Notes under the pieces: model-generated
Told to the model about the DNA's origin: nothing
Databases searched by the model: none
What the model saw: only the letters and a program-made list of their open reading frames with translations
DNA from: Vicinamibacterales bacterium
GTDB lineage: Bacteria; Acidobacteriota; Vicinamibacteria; Vicinamibacterales; JAKQTR01
Direction of reading: 5' to 3'
Length of the DNA stretch: 64,000 bases
NCBI GenBank assembly: GCA_025456345.1
Contig: JALOKU010000009.1
Coordinates: forward strand, 62,001-126,000
Program-made: the position numbers and the translations under genes
Shown here: positions 16,123 to 26,300 of the stretch, one piece after another
Layout of the letters: every line of letters begins with the position of its first letter
Numbering within the stretch: the stretch's first letter is position 1

Positions 16123-16970
16123 TGACGGCCGTGTCGACGATCCACGCGATTGCCCTCTGCGCCCGACAGGAACTGGTCCTGGCGTACCGGTCGCGATGGA
16201 CCCAGACGTTTGCCGTCGCCTTCGCCGTTCTCGCGCTCGCCGTGGCGGTCTCCGGCTACGTGCTCTCGGGCGGCAGCGGTGTCCAGGACTTCTCTCGCAC
16301 CGCCGCGTCGCTCGTGCAGCTCGTGATTCTGCTCGTCCCGCTGACCGCCCTCCTGCTCGGCGTCCTCACCCTGGCCTCCGACCGCGGCAACGCGGAACTG
16401 CTCTTCTCGCAGCCCGTGTCGCGCGCCGCGATCCTGCTCGGCCGCGTGCTGGGCCTGTACCAGGCGCTGATTTCGGCCCAGGCGATCGGGTTCGGTGCGG
16501 CAGGCCTCGTCATCTACTCGCAGGCGGGCGAAGACGGCGTGACCGGTTTCCTCGTGGTGATCGCGGCGGCGTTCGTCCTGACGGGGGTATGCCTGGGCCT
16601 GGCCGCCGTCATCGCGGCCGGCAACATCGGCAGGCGGCGCTCGCGTGCGCTGGCCGTGGCCCTCGTGGTCTGGCTCGTGCTTGTGGTGCTCGCCGACCTT
16701 GCGGCCCTCGGCGCGGCGTCCCTGCTCCGATCTGGCGCCGCGTCCCGCCTCCTCATCACGGCCGCCATCGTCAACCCGGTTGGCGCCGTGCGGACGGCCG
16801 CGCTCCTGTTGATTGATGGCACCGCGGCCTTCGGTTCGGCATCCCTGGCGCTCCTGAGGTTCTCGGGAGGTCCCCTCCGCGCCGGCCTGCTTCTCGCCGC
16901 GTCGCTCGTTCTCTGGCTCGTGCTGCCGTTCTGGGCCGCTTCGCGGCGCCTCTCTCGCGCCGATATCTGA
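16122..16970 (+). CDS. nosY: NosY, ABC transporter permease of the nos system
   Basis: 282-residue inner-membrane subunit with six hydrophobic helices (for example FAVAFAVLALAVAVSGYVL, LVQLVILLVPLTALLLGVLTL, LVVIAAAFVLTGVCLGLAAVI and a C-terminal LLLAASLVLWLVLPFW). The motif SDRGNAELLFSQPVSRA between helices 2 and 3 is typical of ABC-2 permeases. It pairs with NosF. The gene ends the plus-strand respiratory run and converges on the DUF5916 gene with only 9 bp between stops. Confidence 0.93.
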   Translation: MTAVSTIHAIALCARQELVLAYRSRWTQTFAVAFAVLALAVAVSGYVLSGGSGVQDFSRTAASLVQLVILLVPLTALLLGVLTLASDRGNAELLFSQPVSRAAILLGRVLGLYQALISAQAIGFGAAGLVIYSQAGEDGVTGFLVVIAAAFVLTGVCLGLAAVIAAGNIGRRRSRALAVALVVWLVLVVLADLAALGAASLLRSGAASRLLITAAIVNPVGAVRTAALLLIDGTAAFGSASLALLRFSGGPLRAGLLLAASLVLWLVLPFWAASRRLSRADI

Positions 16971-16982
16971 GGCCGGCCCTCA
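16968..16982. terminator. possible small bidirectional terminator hairpin
   Basis: A 5-bp stem TGAGG / CCTCA encloses CCGGC exactly at the junction of the converging nosY and DUF5916 stops, followed on the plus strand by a short A-run and not by T. The stem is short; it may simply mark tight convergence. Confidence 0.25.
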
Positions 16983-19211
16983 AAATCGGAACAGGTAACT
17001 CAGCTTCACGAAGACCTGCCGCCCGGTGGAAATCAAGGGCAACTCGGCCGGCGACGGCGGCGGAGACGTCAAAGGCGCGAGGGGGCGGTTCTCGTAGCCG
17101 TCCGTGTAGCCCACGTATACGGCGGTCCACGGATTCACCAGGTAGGTGAAGAGGATGTCGGCGTTGAACCGCCGCTCGTGCTCCAGGTCGACCAGCGCCT
17201 GGTTCGAGGAAAGCGACTCGTAGTCGAAGATGATCCGTGCCGACAGCTCGCGCGTGAACTGGTAATTCACCCGCGTGCGCAGGATGTGGTCGGTGAAGAT
17301 GCGGCCGCGCGGCGCCCCGGGCGGCAGGGCGCTCTCGCCGCTGGTCGACAGGTCCGAATACAGGTACGACAAGTCGAGCCGCAGCCGTGAGAAGGGCCGC
17401 AGCGTGAGCCCCGCCTCGACGCTTTGTTCCGTGCCCAGAAACGGATCGAGCCCCTCCGCCGGGAAGTAGTTGATCCCGCTGCCGCGAAAGTAGTGCACGT
17501 TGGCGCCGAGCCACGTCAGCCACTCAGTGCTCGCCCGGACCATTCCGCCGCCGCGCCTGAAGTCGGTGCCTTCGTAGCGCTCGAAGGCTTCGACGTACAG
17601 GGCGCCGATTTCCGTCTGGCCGGGGAGCTCGATTTCGACGCCTGGCTCGAGCTGCCAGTCCTGCAGCTGCCCGCCGTAGTCCCACAGCGCGCCGGCTTCG
17701 ACGTCGGCCCCGACTCTCAGGATTCGGCGCTTCTCCGGGTACCACGAGTAGTCGGCTTCCTGCTGCACCTCGCGCATGTCCACGCGGCGGATGTACCCGA
17801 GCTCCGATCGGAAATCGGGGCTTCTCGACGTGTACGAGCCCGTGTAGTCGAAGCCGCGCCCTTCCCTGCTCACCTCGGCGATCCAGGAGGTGCCGCTCGC
17901 CGAGTCGCCCGCCTCGTCGATGGTCTGGCTGCCCACCCACTGGCCCGACACCGTCCAGTTGTCTGTGAACTTCCACCGGGCATCGCCGCCATACACCCGG
18001 TTGGCTGCAGGGCCGAGTTCCCGATCCGTGAAGATGCCGCCGATGTACGACTGGCGCGCGAATTCGCGCTGGGCCCGGAAGACGCCGACGCCTGCGAGCT
18101 TGCCGCTCCGCGGGTCGCCTGACTCGACTTCGCGGCCCGGCTCTTGGTCGTTGACGCCGAGCACGCCGAACGCCCACCCGCGCGCCTTTCCCGTCAATCG
18201 GACGCCGACGCCCGGGTCGGCGACGCGCCGCGAGAAAAACAGGTTCTGCGGCGTCTCGAAATAGCCGGCATTCTCGATGAAGAACGGCCGCTTCTCCGGA
18301 AAGAACACCTCGAACCGCTGGTTGACGGTGACCTGCGGTTGGTCCGACTCGATCTGGCTGAAGTCGGGGTTCACGGTCATGTCCACGGTCAACGCGTCCT
18401 TGATGACCGCTTTGCCGTCCACGCCCGCGCGGGCGGCGTTCTCCGGTACCCGTACGCCCTGCTCGTCGAGAACCTTGGCCGCGGCGAAGTTCCCGTATGG
18501 GATCACCTGGATGTTCCGCCCCGGCGAAATGCCTTGCAGCCCTTCCAGCGTGGCCATCTGCTGTCCGAGCCCGGCGATGCGCCGCGTGATGTAGGGCCAG
18601 AACGAGGTCTCGTTGTTGCGCGGGACGATCCGGCCCACGGCCACGCCCCACGTCTGCTCCGACGCGTTGCTGAAGCGAAGACTCTTGAACGGGATCTTCA
18701 GGAGGACCACGTAGCCGTCTGCGGTGAGCCTGCCGTCGGATTGCCACAGCGTGTCGTAGCTGAAATCGTCATCCTGCCCCTCCGTGGTGACGCCGTCCAG
18801 CTGAATGCCGAGCGGGTTCACGATGAACTCGTACGCCCGCCGCCCGTCGTGGTAAGTGTCCAGGAGGACCGCGACCAGGTCATCGCCCATGATCGCCTCG
18901 CGCTTCGTCATGTTCGCGCGGACTTTCGCCGGGTCGTCCTTGCAGACGAACACCGCGTAGAGGTGGCCGTCGTCGTACGAGAGAAAGGCGGTTGTCTCGA
19001 CCGACGCCGGCACGCCGTCGCCCGGCTCCCGCTGCACGAGGCCCGAGATCCGGACCCCCGGCGGAGTGGTCGTCCCGTCGAGATAGCGCGAGAGCACGGG
19101 CGGCTCGGTGACCCGGGGGATGGCGACGGTTGGCTTGTCGGCGCCTGCGGCCAGCGCCGGACCAGCCGCGGCGGCCATAAGGAAGGCTACGCAACCCAGA
19201 ATCCGGCGCAT
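16980..19211 (-). CDS. DUF5916 outer-membrane barrel protein with N-terminal carbohydrate-binding-like domain
   Basis: 743 residues with a signal peptide (MRRILGCVAFLMAAAAGPALA). Residues 40-215 resemble a CBM9-like domain (SYDDGHLYAVFVCKD, YEFIVNPLGIQLDG, WGVAVGRIVPRNNE). The remainder matches the DUF5916 pattern: DFSQIESDQPQVTVNQRFE, FFPEKRPFFIENAGYF, LFFSRRV, then alternating beta strands ending in a terminal Phe (YLFRF), as expected for a barrel inserted by the BAM machinery. It is a family common in Acidobacteriota and Bacteroidota with no settled function. It converges on the nos operon and is divergent from the Crp/Fnr gene. Confidence 0.88.
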   Translation of the reverse strand: MRRILGCVAFLMAAAAGPALAAGADKPTVAIPRVTEPPVLSRYLDGTTTPPGVRISGLVQREPGDGVPASVETTAFLSYDDGHLYAVFVCKDDPAKVRANMTKREAIMGDDLVAVLLDTYHDGRRAYEFIVNPLGIQLDGVTTEGQDDDFSYDTLWQSDGRLTADGYVVLLKIPFKSLRFSNASEQTWGVAVGRIVPRNNETSFWPYITRRIAGLGQQMATLEGLQGISPGRNIQVIPYGNFAAAKVLDEQGVRVPENAARAGVDGKAVIKDALTVDMTVNPDFSQIESDQPQVTVNQRFEVFFPEKRPFFIENAGYFETPQNLFFSRRVADPGVGVRLTGKARGWAFGVLGVNDQEPGREVESGDPRSGKLAGVGVFRAQREFARQSYIGGIFTDRELGPAANRVYGGDARWKFTDNWTVSGQWVGSQTIDEAGDSASGTSWIAEVSREGRGFDYTGSYTSRSPDFRSELGYIRRVDMREVQQEADYSWYPEKRRILRVGADVEAGALWDYGGQLQDWQLEPGVEIELPGQTEIGALYVEAFERYEGTDFRRGGGMVRASTEWLTWLGANVHYFRGSGINYFPAEGLDPFLGTEQSVEAGLTLRPFSRLRLDLSYLYSDLSTSGESALPPGAPRGRIFTDHILRTRVNYQFTRELSARIIFDYESLSSNQALVDLEHERRFNADILFTYLVNPWTAVYVGYTDGYENRPLAPLTSPPPSPAELPLISTGRQVFVKLSYLFRF

Positions 19212-19353
19212 CGGGACGATCCTCGGGGAGAGCAGTGCCGACGGCCGGGCACACAGCCGGCGTCAGGAGGGCTGACCGTAATTACGACGACGGCCGCCGG
19301 GACGTTTCACCGGCGCGCCCGCCACTCTTCAGCCGGGAACGAGATAGGGTAGG

Positions 19354-20055
19354 ATGGTCTGGTCCATGCCCGCCGAAATCGACGAGGCTCTGCTTCGCGC
19401 GCCGGTCTTCTCGAGGCTCGGAGCCGAGGACCGCCGCCGGCTCGCCGAAGTGTCCCGGCTGCAGCACTTTCATCGCGGCGAGACGGTGTTCGCGGAGGGA
19501 GACCCGCCCGAGCATTTCTGCACGGTCGCCTCCGGCCGGGTCAAGGTGTTCAAGATGACCCCTGCCGGCAAGGACGTCATTCTGGAGATCTTCGGCGCCG
19601 GCGACCCGCTTGGCGCCGTGGCCGCCTACGACGGACATCCGTTTCCGGCCTCGGCCGTCGCCATCGAGGAGTCGCGGGTGCTGCTGGTTCCGCGACAGGC
19701 CTTCTTCACGCTGCTCGAGCAGCATCCCACGCTCGTTCGCGGCCTGCTTTCGGGCCTGACCCACCGGCTGGCGGAACTCGCGGTCCGCCTCGCCGAGCTC
19801 AGCGGCGGCCGGGTCGAACCGCGGTTCGCGCGGCTGTTTCTCAAGCTCGCCGAGGAGCAGGGACGTCCCGAACGAGGCGGCACCTTCGTGCCCGTCGCCT
19901 TGTCGCGCCAGGAACTCGCCGACATGACGGGCACCACCGTCGAGACCTGCATCCGCATCATGAGTCGCTGGGGCAAGCAGCGCACGGTGATCACCGAAAA
20001 GGACGGATTCCTCGTCCTCAATCCGGCGGAACTCGAGACCCTCGCGCTCGCCTGA
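19354..20055 (+). CDS. Crp/Fnr-family transcription regulator without FNR-type cysteines
   Basis: 233 residues: an N-terminal cyclic-nucleotide-binding-like beta roll (residues 15-130; GETVFAEGDPPEHFCTVASGRVKVFK), a dimerisation helix, and a C-terminal winged HTH (SRQELADMTGTTVETCIRIMSRW) whose recognition helix is of the Crp/Fnr class. Only two cysteines are present and none forms an N-terminal cluster, so it is not an oxygen-sensing [4Fe-4S] FNR. A haem/NO-sensing (DNR/NNR-like) or ligand-free mode is possible. ATG 19354 has AGGG upstream; ATG 19366 (MPAEIDE) is an equally plausible start. Its position beside the nos block makes it a likely regulator of that block. A 10-bp palindrome CGTAATTACG (19277-19286) lies in its upstream region. 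Confidence 0.88.
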   Translation: MVWSMPAEIDEALLRAPVFSRLGAEDRRRLAEVSRLQHFHRGETVFAEGDPPEHFCTVASGRVKVFKMTPAGKDVILEIFGAGDPLGAVAAYDGHPFPASAVAIEESRVLLVPRQAFFTLLEQHPTLVRGLLSGLTHRLAELAVRLAELSGGRVEPRFARLFLKLAEEQGRPERGGTFVPVALSRQELADMTGTTVETCIRIMSRWGKQRTVITEKDGFLVLNPAELETLALA

Positions 20056-20249
20056 GGGAACGGTTCAGCTCAGACCCGGCGCGCCTCCCCCCGACACGGC
20101 AGCGACGGACGTGCGATAATGCCGAGAGGGCGCCGCGTCGGCGCCTCCGCGGTCTGGCCCCCCGTCCTCCGGCGCGAGACGGGATTCCCCGGCGGGTGCG
20201 CTGCCTGGCTGCTTGGCCTGGCCCGGGTCCCCGAACGGCGGAGGTTGAC

Positions 20250-21383
20250 GTGAAGAAGGTCGCATCGAAACCCTCTCCGGCGCCGGCTCGCAAGCCGGCA
20301 AAGACCGGTTCCCGAGTCCGCGGTCCGGTGAAGGCCCGGGTCGCGCCCGCCAAAGCCCGCGCGGCCAAGCCCGGGCGCCCCGCTGCGCCGAAGCCCGCAC
20401 GTGCCGCCAGCCCGCAGCCCTCCGCCGCCGTCCAGGCGAAGCCCGCCCGTGCCGCCGAACCGGCCCGAGCCGCCGGCGCAGGACCGGCCCGTGCGACGGC
20501 TCCCAGGCCGCGGACCATTGCGGTGAAGGCGGTTCGGGCGTCGGCCGCGCACCCGAAGCCGTCGGCCACGGCGATGCTGATGCCGCTGCACGAAGGCATC
20601 GTGTACGGGCCCGTGCGCTCGCGGCGCCTCGGCCGCTCGCTCGGCATCAATCTCACGCCCGCCCATCTCAAGTTGTGTTCGTTCAACTGCTCGTATTGCC
20701 AATACGGATGGTCGGAGCACTCCCGCCGCGCCTCGGAGCCGGCCTTCGAGCACTGGCCGAGCGCCGCCACGGTGGCCAGGGCCGTGGCCGCGGCGCTGCG
20801 CTCGCTCGCCGCGCAGGGCGACCGCATCGATCGCCTGACGCTCGCCGGGCACGGCGAACCGACGATGCACCCGAAGTTCAAGGAGGTGGTCGCGGCGCTG
20901 CGGAAGGTCCGCGACGAACTGGCGCCCAGCGTGCCCATCGCCGTACTGTCCAATGCCAGCACCCTCGAACGCGCCGATGTGAGGGAGGCCCTCGCGGGGC
21001 TCGATGAGCGCTACATGAAGCTGGATGCGGGCGACACCGCAACGCTGCGGTCGGTGAACGGCTCCCCGCTCTCCATCGAGCAACTCGTGACCGGCCTGAA
21101 GAAGGTGCCCGGCATCGTCATCCAGGCGATGTTCGTGAAGGACCGCACCGGCCGCATCGACAACACGGGCGACCTCACCGTGATCAACTGGGTGGGCGCC
21201 CTCGATCGCATACGGCCGAAGGCCGTCCAGATCTACACGATCGACCGCACCCCGGCGTTTCCGTACCTGCAGCCGGTGCCGGCGGCGCGCCTGCGCGAAA
21301 TCCTCCAGCGGGTTCGCCTGGCCGGCTTCGCCTGCGACGTGTTCGGCGTGCCGGAGACGCCCCCGGAGCCTCGCAAGGCGTAG
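20250..21383 (+). CDS. radical SAM protein with Lys/Ala/Pro-rich N-terminal tail
   Basis: 377 residues from the GTG at 20250, chosen because GGAGG lies 6 bp upstream. The first ~105 residues are a low-complexity K/A/P/R tail (repeats like AAKPGRPAAPKPARAA) resembling histone H1. The catalytic part begins at MPLHEGIVYGPVRSRRLG, with the canonical cluster motif CSFNCSYCQYG (CX3CX2C) and the SAM-binding GEPT motif in LAGHGEPTMHP, then DNTGDLTVINWVGALDRIRP. The catalytic domain resembles the family of short radical SAM proteins with an R-LG-SLG-N signature preceding the cysteines. The substrate is unknown. The tail could bind nucleic acid or another polyanion. Confidence 0.85.
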   Translation: MKKVASKPSPAPARKPAKTGSRVRGPVKARVAPAKARAAKPGRPAAPKPARAASPQPSAAVQAKPARAAEPARAAGAGPARATAPRPRTIAVKAVRASAAHPKPSATAMLMPLHEGIVYGPVRSRRLGRSLGINLTPAHLKLCSFNCSYCQYGWSEHSRRASEPAFEHWPSAATVARAVAAALRSLAAQGDRIDRLTLAGHGEPTMHPKFKEVVAALRKVRDELAPSVPIAVLSNASTLERADVREALAGLDERYMKLDAGDTATLRSVNGSPLSIEQLVTGLKKVPGIVIQAMFVKDRTGRIDNTGDLTVINWVGALDRIRPKAVQIYTIDRTPAFPYLQPVPAARLREILQRVRLAGFACDVFGVPETPPEPRKA

Positions 21384-21402
21384 CGGCGACGATGCCACGC
21401 GG

Positions 21403-21479
21403 CCTGCCCTGAGCGCCGTCGAAGGGAAGCCCGCGTGCGCCATCCCGGCGGATGGTCAACTCGATTGAGCGCCGGGTCT
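21403..21479. repeat. dispersed intergenic repeat, copy 1
   Basis: About 77 bp, roughly 80% identical by eye to 39696-39772. The core is the imperfect palindrome CCCTGAGCGCCGTCGAAGGG at 21407-21426, and the match continues through a CATCC-GGCG...TCAACTCGA...GAGCGCCGG tail. It fills most of the gap between the radical SAM gene and the converging GNAT-like gene. Confidence 0.7.
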
Positions 21480-21921
21480 AGACGAAGCGCTTCTCGTACC
21501 AGGTGCCCGCGGTCACCCTGGCGATGGCGGCGTAGCCGCGCTTGTGGAGCACGTCGTCCATGAGGTCGGTTCGCGGCAGCAGAACCAGGCGGCGCACGCT
21601 GCCAGCCACACAGCCCAGCTCCAGCGCATCCAGCAGACCATCCGCGATCTCGGCAGGCGCACAGGCGGAGGTGGTGTCCAGCCCGACCTCCTCCACGCGG
21701 AGTTCGCGGTCGGACCGGTCGTAGGCCGCCAGGCCCACGACGCGGCATCCGCACAAGGCCAGGATCCGGCTGCCCTGCTGGAGCCGGCCCCGGCGGGCCG
21801 GCGTGAGGCGCTGGCCCCTGAACAGGCGCCTGAGGTCGGCGACGGAGACGCCCCCTGTATCGGGCCCGAGGACCCGGTAGTGCATGGGGGCGCCAGCGCC
21901 AGCGGCCAGATCAGGCGTCAT
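21478..21921 (-). CDS. GNAT-like acetyltransferase-fold protein
   Basis: About 147 residues from the ATG at 21921 (MTPDLAAG); longer frames use a TTG and have no RBS, and ATG 21885 is a shorter alternative. The order of secondary structure fits the GNAT fold: SRILALCGCRVVGLAAYD (strands 2-3), RVEEVGLDTTSACAPAEIADGLLDALE (strand 4 plus helix 3) and a C-terminal RRLVLLPRTDLMDDVLHKRGYAAI, like the last helix-strand pair. The usual Q/RxxGxG/A acetyl-CoA loop is not clear, so activity is uncertain. Its stop lies at the edge of the repeat. Confidence 0.55.
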   Translation of the reverse strand: MTPDLAAGAGAPMHYRVLGPDTGGVSVADLRRLFRGQRLTPARRGRLQQGSRILALCGCRVVGLAAYDRSDRELRVEEVGLDTTSACAPAEIADGLLDALELGCVAGSVRRLVLLPRTDLMDDVLHKRGYAAIARVTAGTWYEKRFV

Positions 21922-22053
21922 GCCGGGAGTGTGAGCAACCCGGGTGCCAGCGGGATTCGCCAGAATTCCGCCCAAAATCGGCCGCGGGAGGGGCCGTTGG
22001 GCGATTGAGCCGTGGTTTGCTGGCGGAATGTCGGCGGCAGCGCCGGATCGACG

Positions 22054-23061
<1,008 letters not shown>

Positions 23062-23111
23062 GGGTCAGGGGCTGAGGGTTTCCTTCGTCAGTGTCGAGAA
23101 CGCCCAGGTAG

Positions 23112-23117
23112 TATACT
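23112..23117 (+). promoter_or_regulatory. -10-like element for the NFU gene
   Basis: TATACT lies 20 bp before the ATG at 23138, with the RBS CAGGAG in between. No convincing -35 box is seen 16-18 bp upstream, so it is a partial match only. The same hexamer appears at similar positions before clpS and clpA in this window. Confidence 0.35.
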
Positions 23118-23137
23118 AGACATCCAGGAGCCCTCAC

Positions 23138-23362
23138 ATGGTGACCCGTGAACGCGTGCAGTCGGTCCTCGATCGCATCCGCCCTCTGCTCCAGAACGAT
23201 GGCGGCGACATCGAACTGGTGGATGTGGTCGACAACAAGGCCAAGGTCCGCCTGACCGGCAATTGCGTCGGCTGCCCCAGCGCCCAGATGACCCTCTATT
23301 TCGGCGTGGAATCGACGCTCAAGGACGAGATTCCCGAACTCGAGGAACTCCTGGTCGTCTAG
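23138..23362 (+). CDS. NifU C-terminal-domain (NFU) Fe-S cluster carrier
   Basis: 74-residue stand-alone NFU domain that carries and delivers [4Fe-4S] clusters to apoproteins in the cytoplasm. The hallmark C43-V-G-C46 motif is within GNCVGCPSAQMTL, and RPLLQNDGGDIELVDV is the typical N-terminal stretch. RBS GGAG is 9 bp from the ATG. It is a single-gene unit divergent from the sigma-54 activator gene. The window encodes several Fe-S proteins that could use it (flavoprotein, VOR, two radical SAM proteins). Confidence 0.93.
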   Translation: MVTRERVQSVLDRIRPLLQNDGGDIELVDVVDNKAKVRLTGNCVGCPSAQMTLYFGVESTLKDEIPELEELLVV

Positions 23363-23399
23363 ACCAGCCGAACCGGTCTCCAGCCTGCCTCCCGGCCCA

Positions 23400-26300
23400 T
23401 CAACGGATTGACGAGGTTGACGACGCCGGCTGCAAGGCCGCGGTGCTGCCTGTCACGGTACCGCCCGTCACCGTCATGGATGCGGTGGACGCCCCGGTGG
23501 TCGCACCGCCGGCCGGTGCCGCCTCCTGGAGCGTCTCGAACTCAATCACGGCCTTCACGTACTCGAGCGCGGCCTGCAGCTCGTTGTTCCTGGCCTGCGC
23601 CAGGTCGCGCTGCGCCTGGACGACGAGGAACGTCGTCGACATTCCCACGTCGAACCGCTTCTGTTCCGCATCGAGGCGCTGCTCGGCGAGCGCCCGCCCC
23701 GCGCGGCTGGTGTTGATGCGGCGCGCGTTCATGTCGACTTGCCACGCCGATTGGCGCAGCTGCCGCACGACCTTCAATTCCGCGCTCTGCAAGCGGGCCT
23801 TCGCCTGGGTCTCCTCGATCCGGGAGCGCGCGAGGCTCGCTTCGTCCGCGCTGCGGCCCAGCGGATAGGTGACGCTCAGGCCGGCAATCCAGGTCGGGAA
23901 CGCCGATCGGAACACCTGGTCCATGACGTAGCCGAACGACACCGGTTCGCTCCCGACGACCGTGCCGGGGAACCCGCCCGTGCGGATGAGCCGTGTGCCG
24001 CCCAGGCCAGCGCTCTGGAAGTTCACCTGGAACCGCACGTCGGGCAGCGTCTGGTTCTTGTAGAAGCGAACATTGGTCTGCACGTTCTCCAGTTCCGCCC
24101 GCGCGCGGACGAGGTCGAGGCGCTGCGCGAGCGCGCGGGCGATCACCGCGTCGACGTTCGGGGCCTCTCCGAGGAGTGCCGGCCGGTCCGTCGGGTCGAT
24201 CGCCGTCGTCCAGAACGCCTGGCTGGCCGGGTCGAGCACCAGCATCCGCAGGCGGTCCTCGGCCTGCTTGAGGGCGACCTGCGCGATCGTGAGGTTCTCG
24301 TCCCGCTGCGCCTCTTCGGCCTGCGCGGTAACGAGATCCAGCGGCGGCGCCTGGCCGACGTCGACGCGCGCCTTGTTGATGCGCACCAGCTCGCGGGACA
24401 GATCCAGTGACCGCTGCTGGACATCCACCAGCGCCCGGGCCGCCACGAGGTCCCAGTAGGCCTTTTTGACATCCGACAGCGTCCGCACAACGGTCTCGCG
24501 GAAGCGCGTGTCGGAAATCTCGCGGTTCCGCTTGCTGATGGTCAACTGCTGACGCCCCGCGTCAATCGTCAGGTCCTTGAGCAGCGGCTGCGATACGGTG
24601 AACTGGACCCTGGACGTGAGAATCGGGTTGTAGTTCGAGAACTGACTCGTCGACGTGCTGCGAGTCGTATCCCACCCCGTGGCGTAGCTGGTCCCGAAGT
24701 GCGGCAGGCGCTGGGCCACGCCGATCGCCCCGTTGCCCGTCGTGCTCTGCACGCCCTGGTTGCCGACGAGGAAGCTCGTCGGCGGCGCGAGGGCGCTGTT
24801 GCGGGTCAGGCTCGCCGTGAGCGCCGGGAGGAACACTGATTCGGCCTGGTCGACCCGCTCTTTCGCGATCTGCGGATCCAGGCGGTCGACCTTGAGATCC
24901 ATGTTGTTCTCGAGGCCCATGCGCACGGCGTCATCCAGGCTCAGGCTCAGCTGCGCGGCACCCGCCGCCCCGGCCGGCTGCACCGTAGCCTGCTGCGCGA
25001 GCGCCTGCCCGCCGGCGGGCGTGGCCAGCAGCAGGGCCAGCAGGACCCCGGCCCCGGTGGCGCCCGCGGGTTTCAGCCTGGCCGCCACGCGGCCGCCGAG
25101 GCGGACGAACCACTCGTACGCGCGGCTCCACACCCCCAGCTTGGACGCATCGTCGAACAGCGAGTAGGCGACCGGCGTCACGACCAGCGTCAGCACGAGC
25201 ACGAGCGTCTGTCCGCCGATGATGACGAATCCGATGGCCCGGTTCGTGCCCGACCCGACGCCGCTCGACAGCACCAGCGGCACCATGCCCGCCACGAACG
25301 ACAGCGTGGTCATCAGAATCGGCCTGAGCCGGTCGCGGCTGGCCTGGATGACCGCGTCGTGCGGCGTCAAGCCCTGGTCCCGGAGCTGGTTGGCCCGGTC
25401 GATCTGCAGGATCGAGTTCTTCTTCACCACGCCGAAGAGCACCAGCAGGCCCAGCCCGGAGAAGATGTTCAGCGACTGCCCGGTCGCGATGATCGAGACC
25501 AGCGCGAACGGCAGCGTGAGCGGCAGCGAGAGCAGAATCGTGATGGGGTGGAGCCACGACTCGAACTGCGCCGCGAGAATCAGGTACATGAACACCAGCG
25601 ACAGGCCGAAGGCCAGCATGAAGGCCCGGCCCGTGCGCGCCAGCTCGCGGGAGCGCCCGGCGAACCTCGTGAGGTACTCCGGCCCGAGCATCAGCCGAGC
25701 CGCGGACGCCTGCATCGCATCCATGACGGTCGTCTGCCCGACGCCCGGCAGCAGGCTCGCGTACACGGTGACCTGCCGCTCACGGTTGAGCCGCTGGATT
25801 TCGGCCGGGGCCGTGCCCGGCTCGAACGCCGCGATGTTGTCGAGCGCCACGCTGCCCAGCCGCGACGACGGCATCGGGAGGCTGCCGACGTCGCCCGCCG
25901 TCCGGCGGTGGTCCGGCAGCGCGCGCAGGTGCACCTCGTACTGTTCACCGCCCTCGTTGAAGGTCGTCACCTGGTCGCCGCCGACGAGCAGGCGAATCGC
26001 TTCGGCCGCGTCGCTGATCTGCACGCCGAGGTCGGCAGCCTTCGCGCGATCCAGTGTGACCTCGAGCTCCGGCTTCCCCGGATTCAGCGAGATGTCCACG
26101 TCGACCGCGCCGGGAACCTGGCGCGTCTCGGCGGCCACCCGCTCGGCGTACTGCTGCAGCTTCCCGATGTCGGGGCCGCTCACCACGAACTGGATCTCCG
26201 CGCTCTGCTGCCCTCCCCCGCCCATCGCGGCGATCGGGCGCACCGCCGTCCGCAGCCCGGACCACGCGCGCTCGGCTTTCAGCTCCTTCCGGATGGCGTC

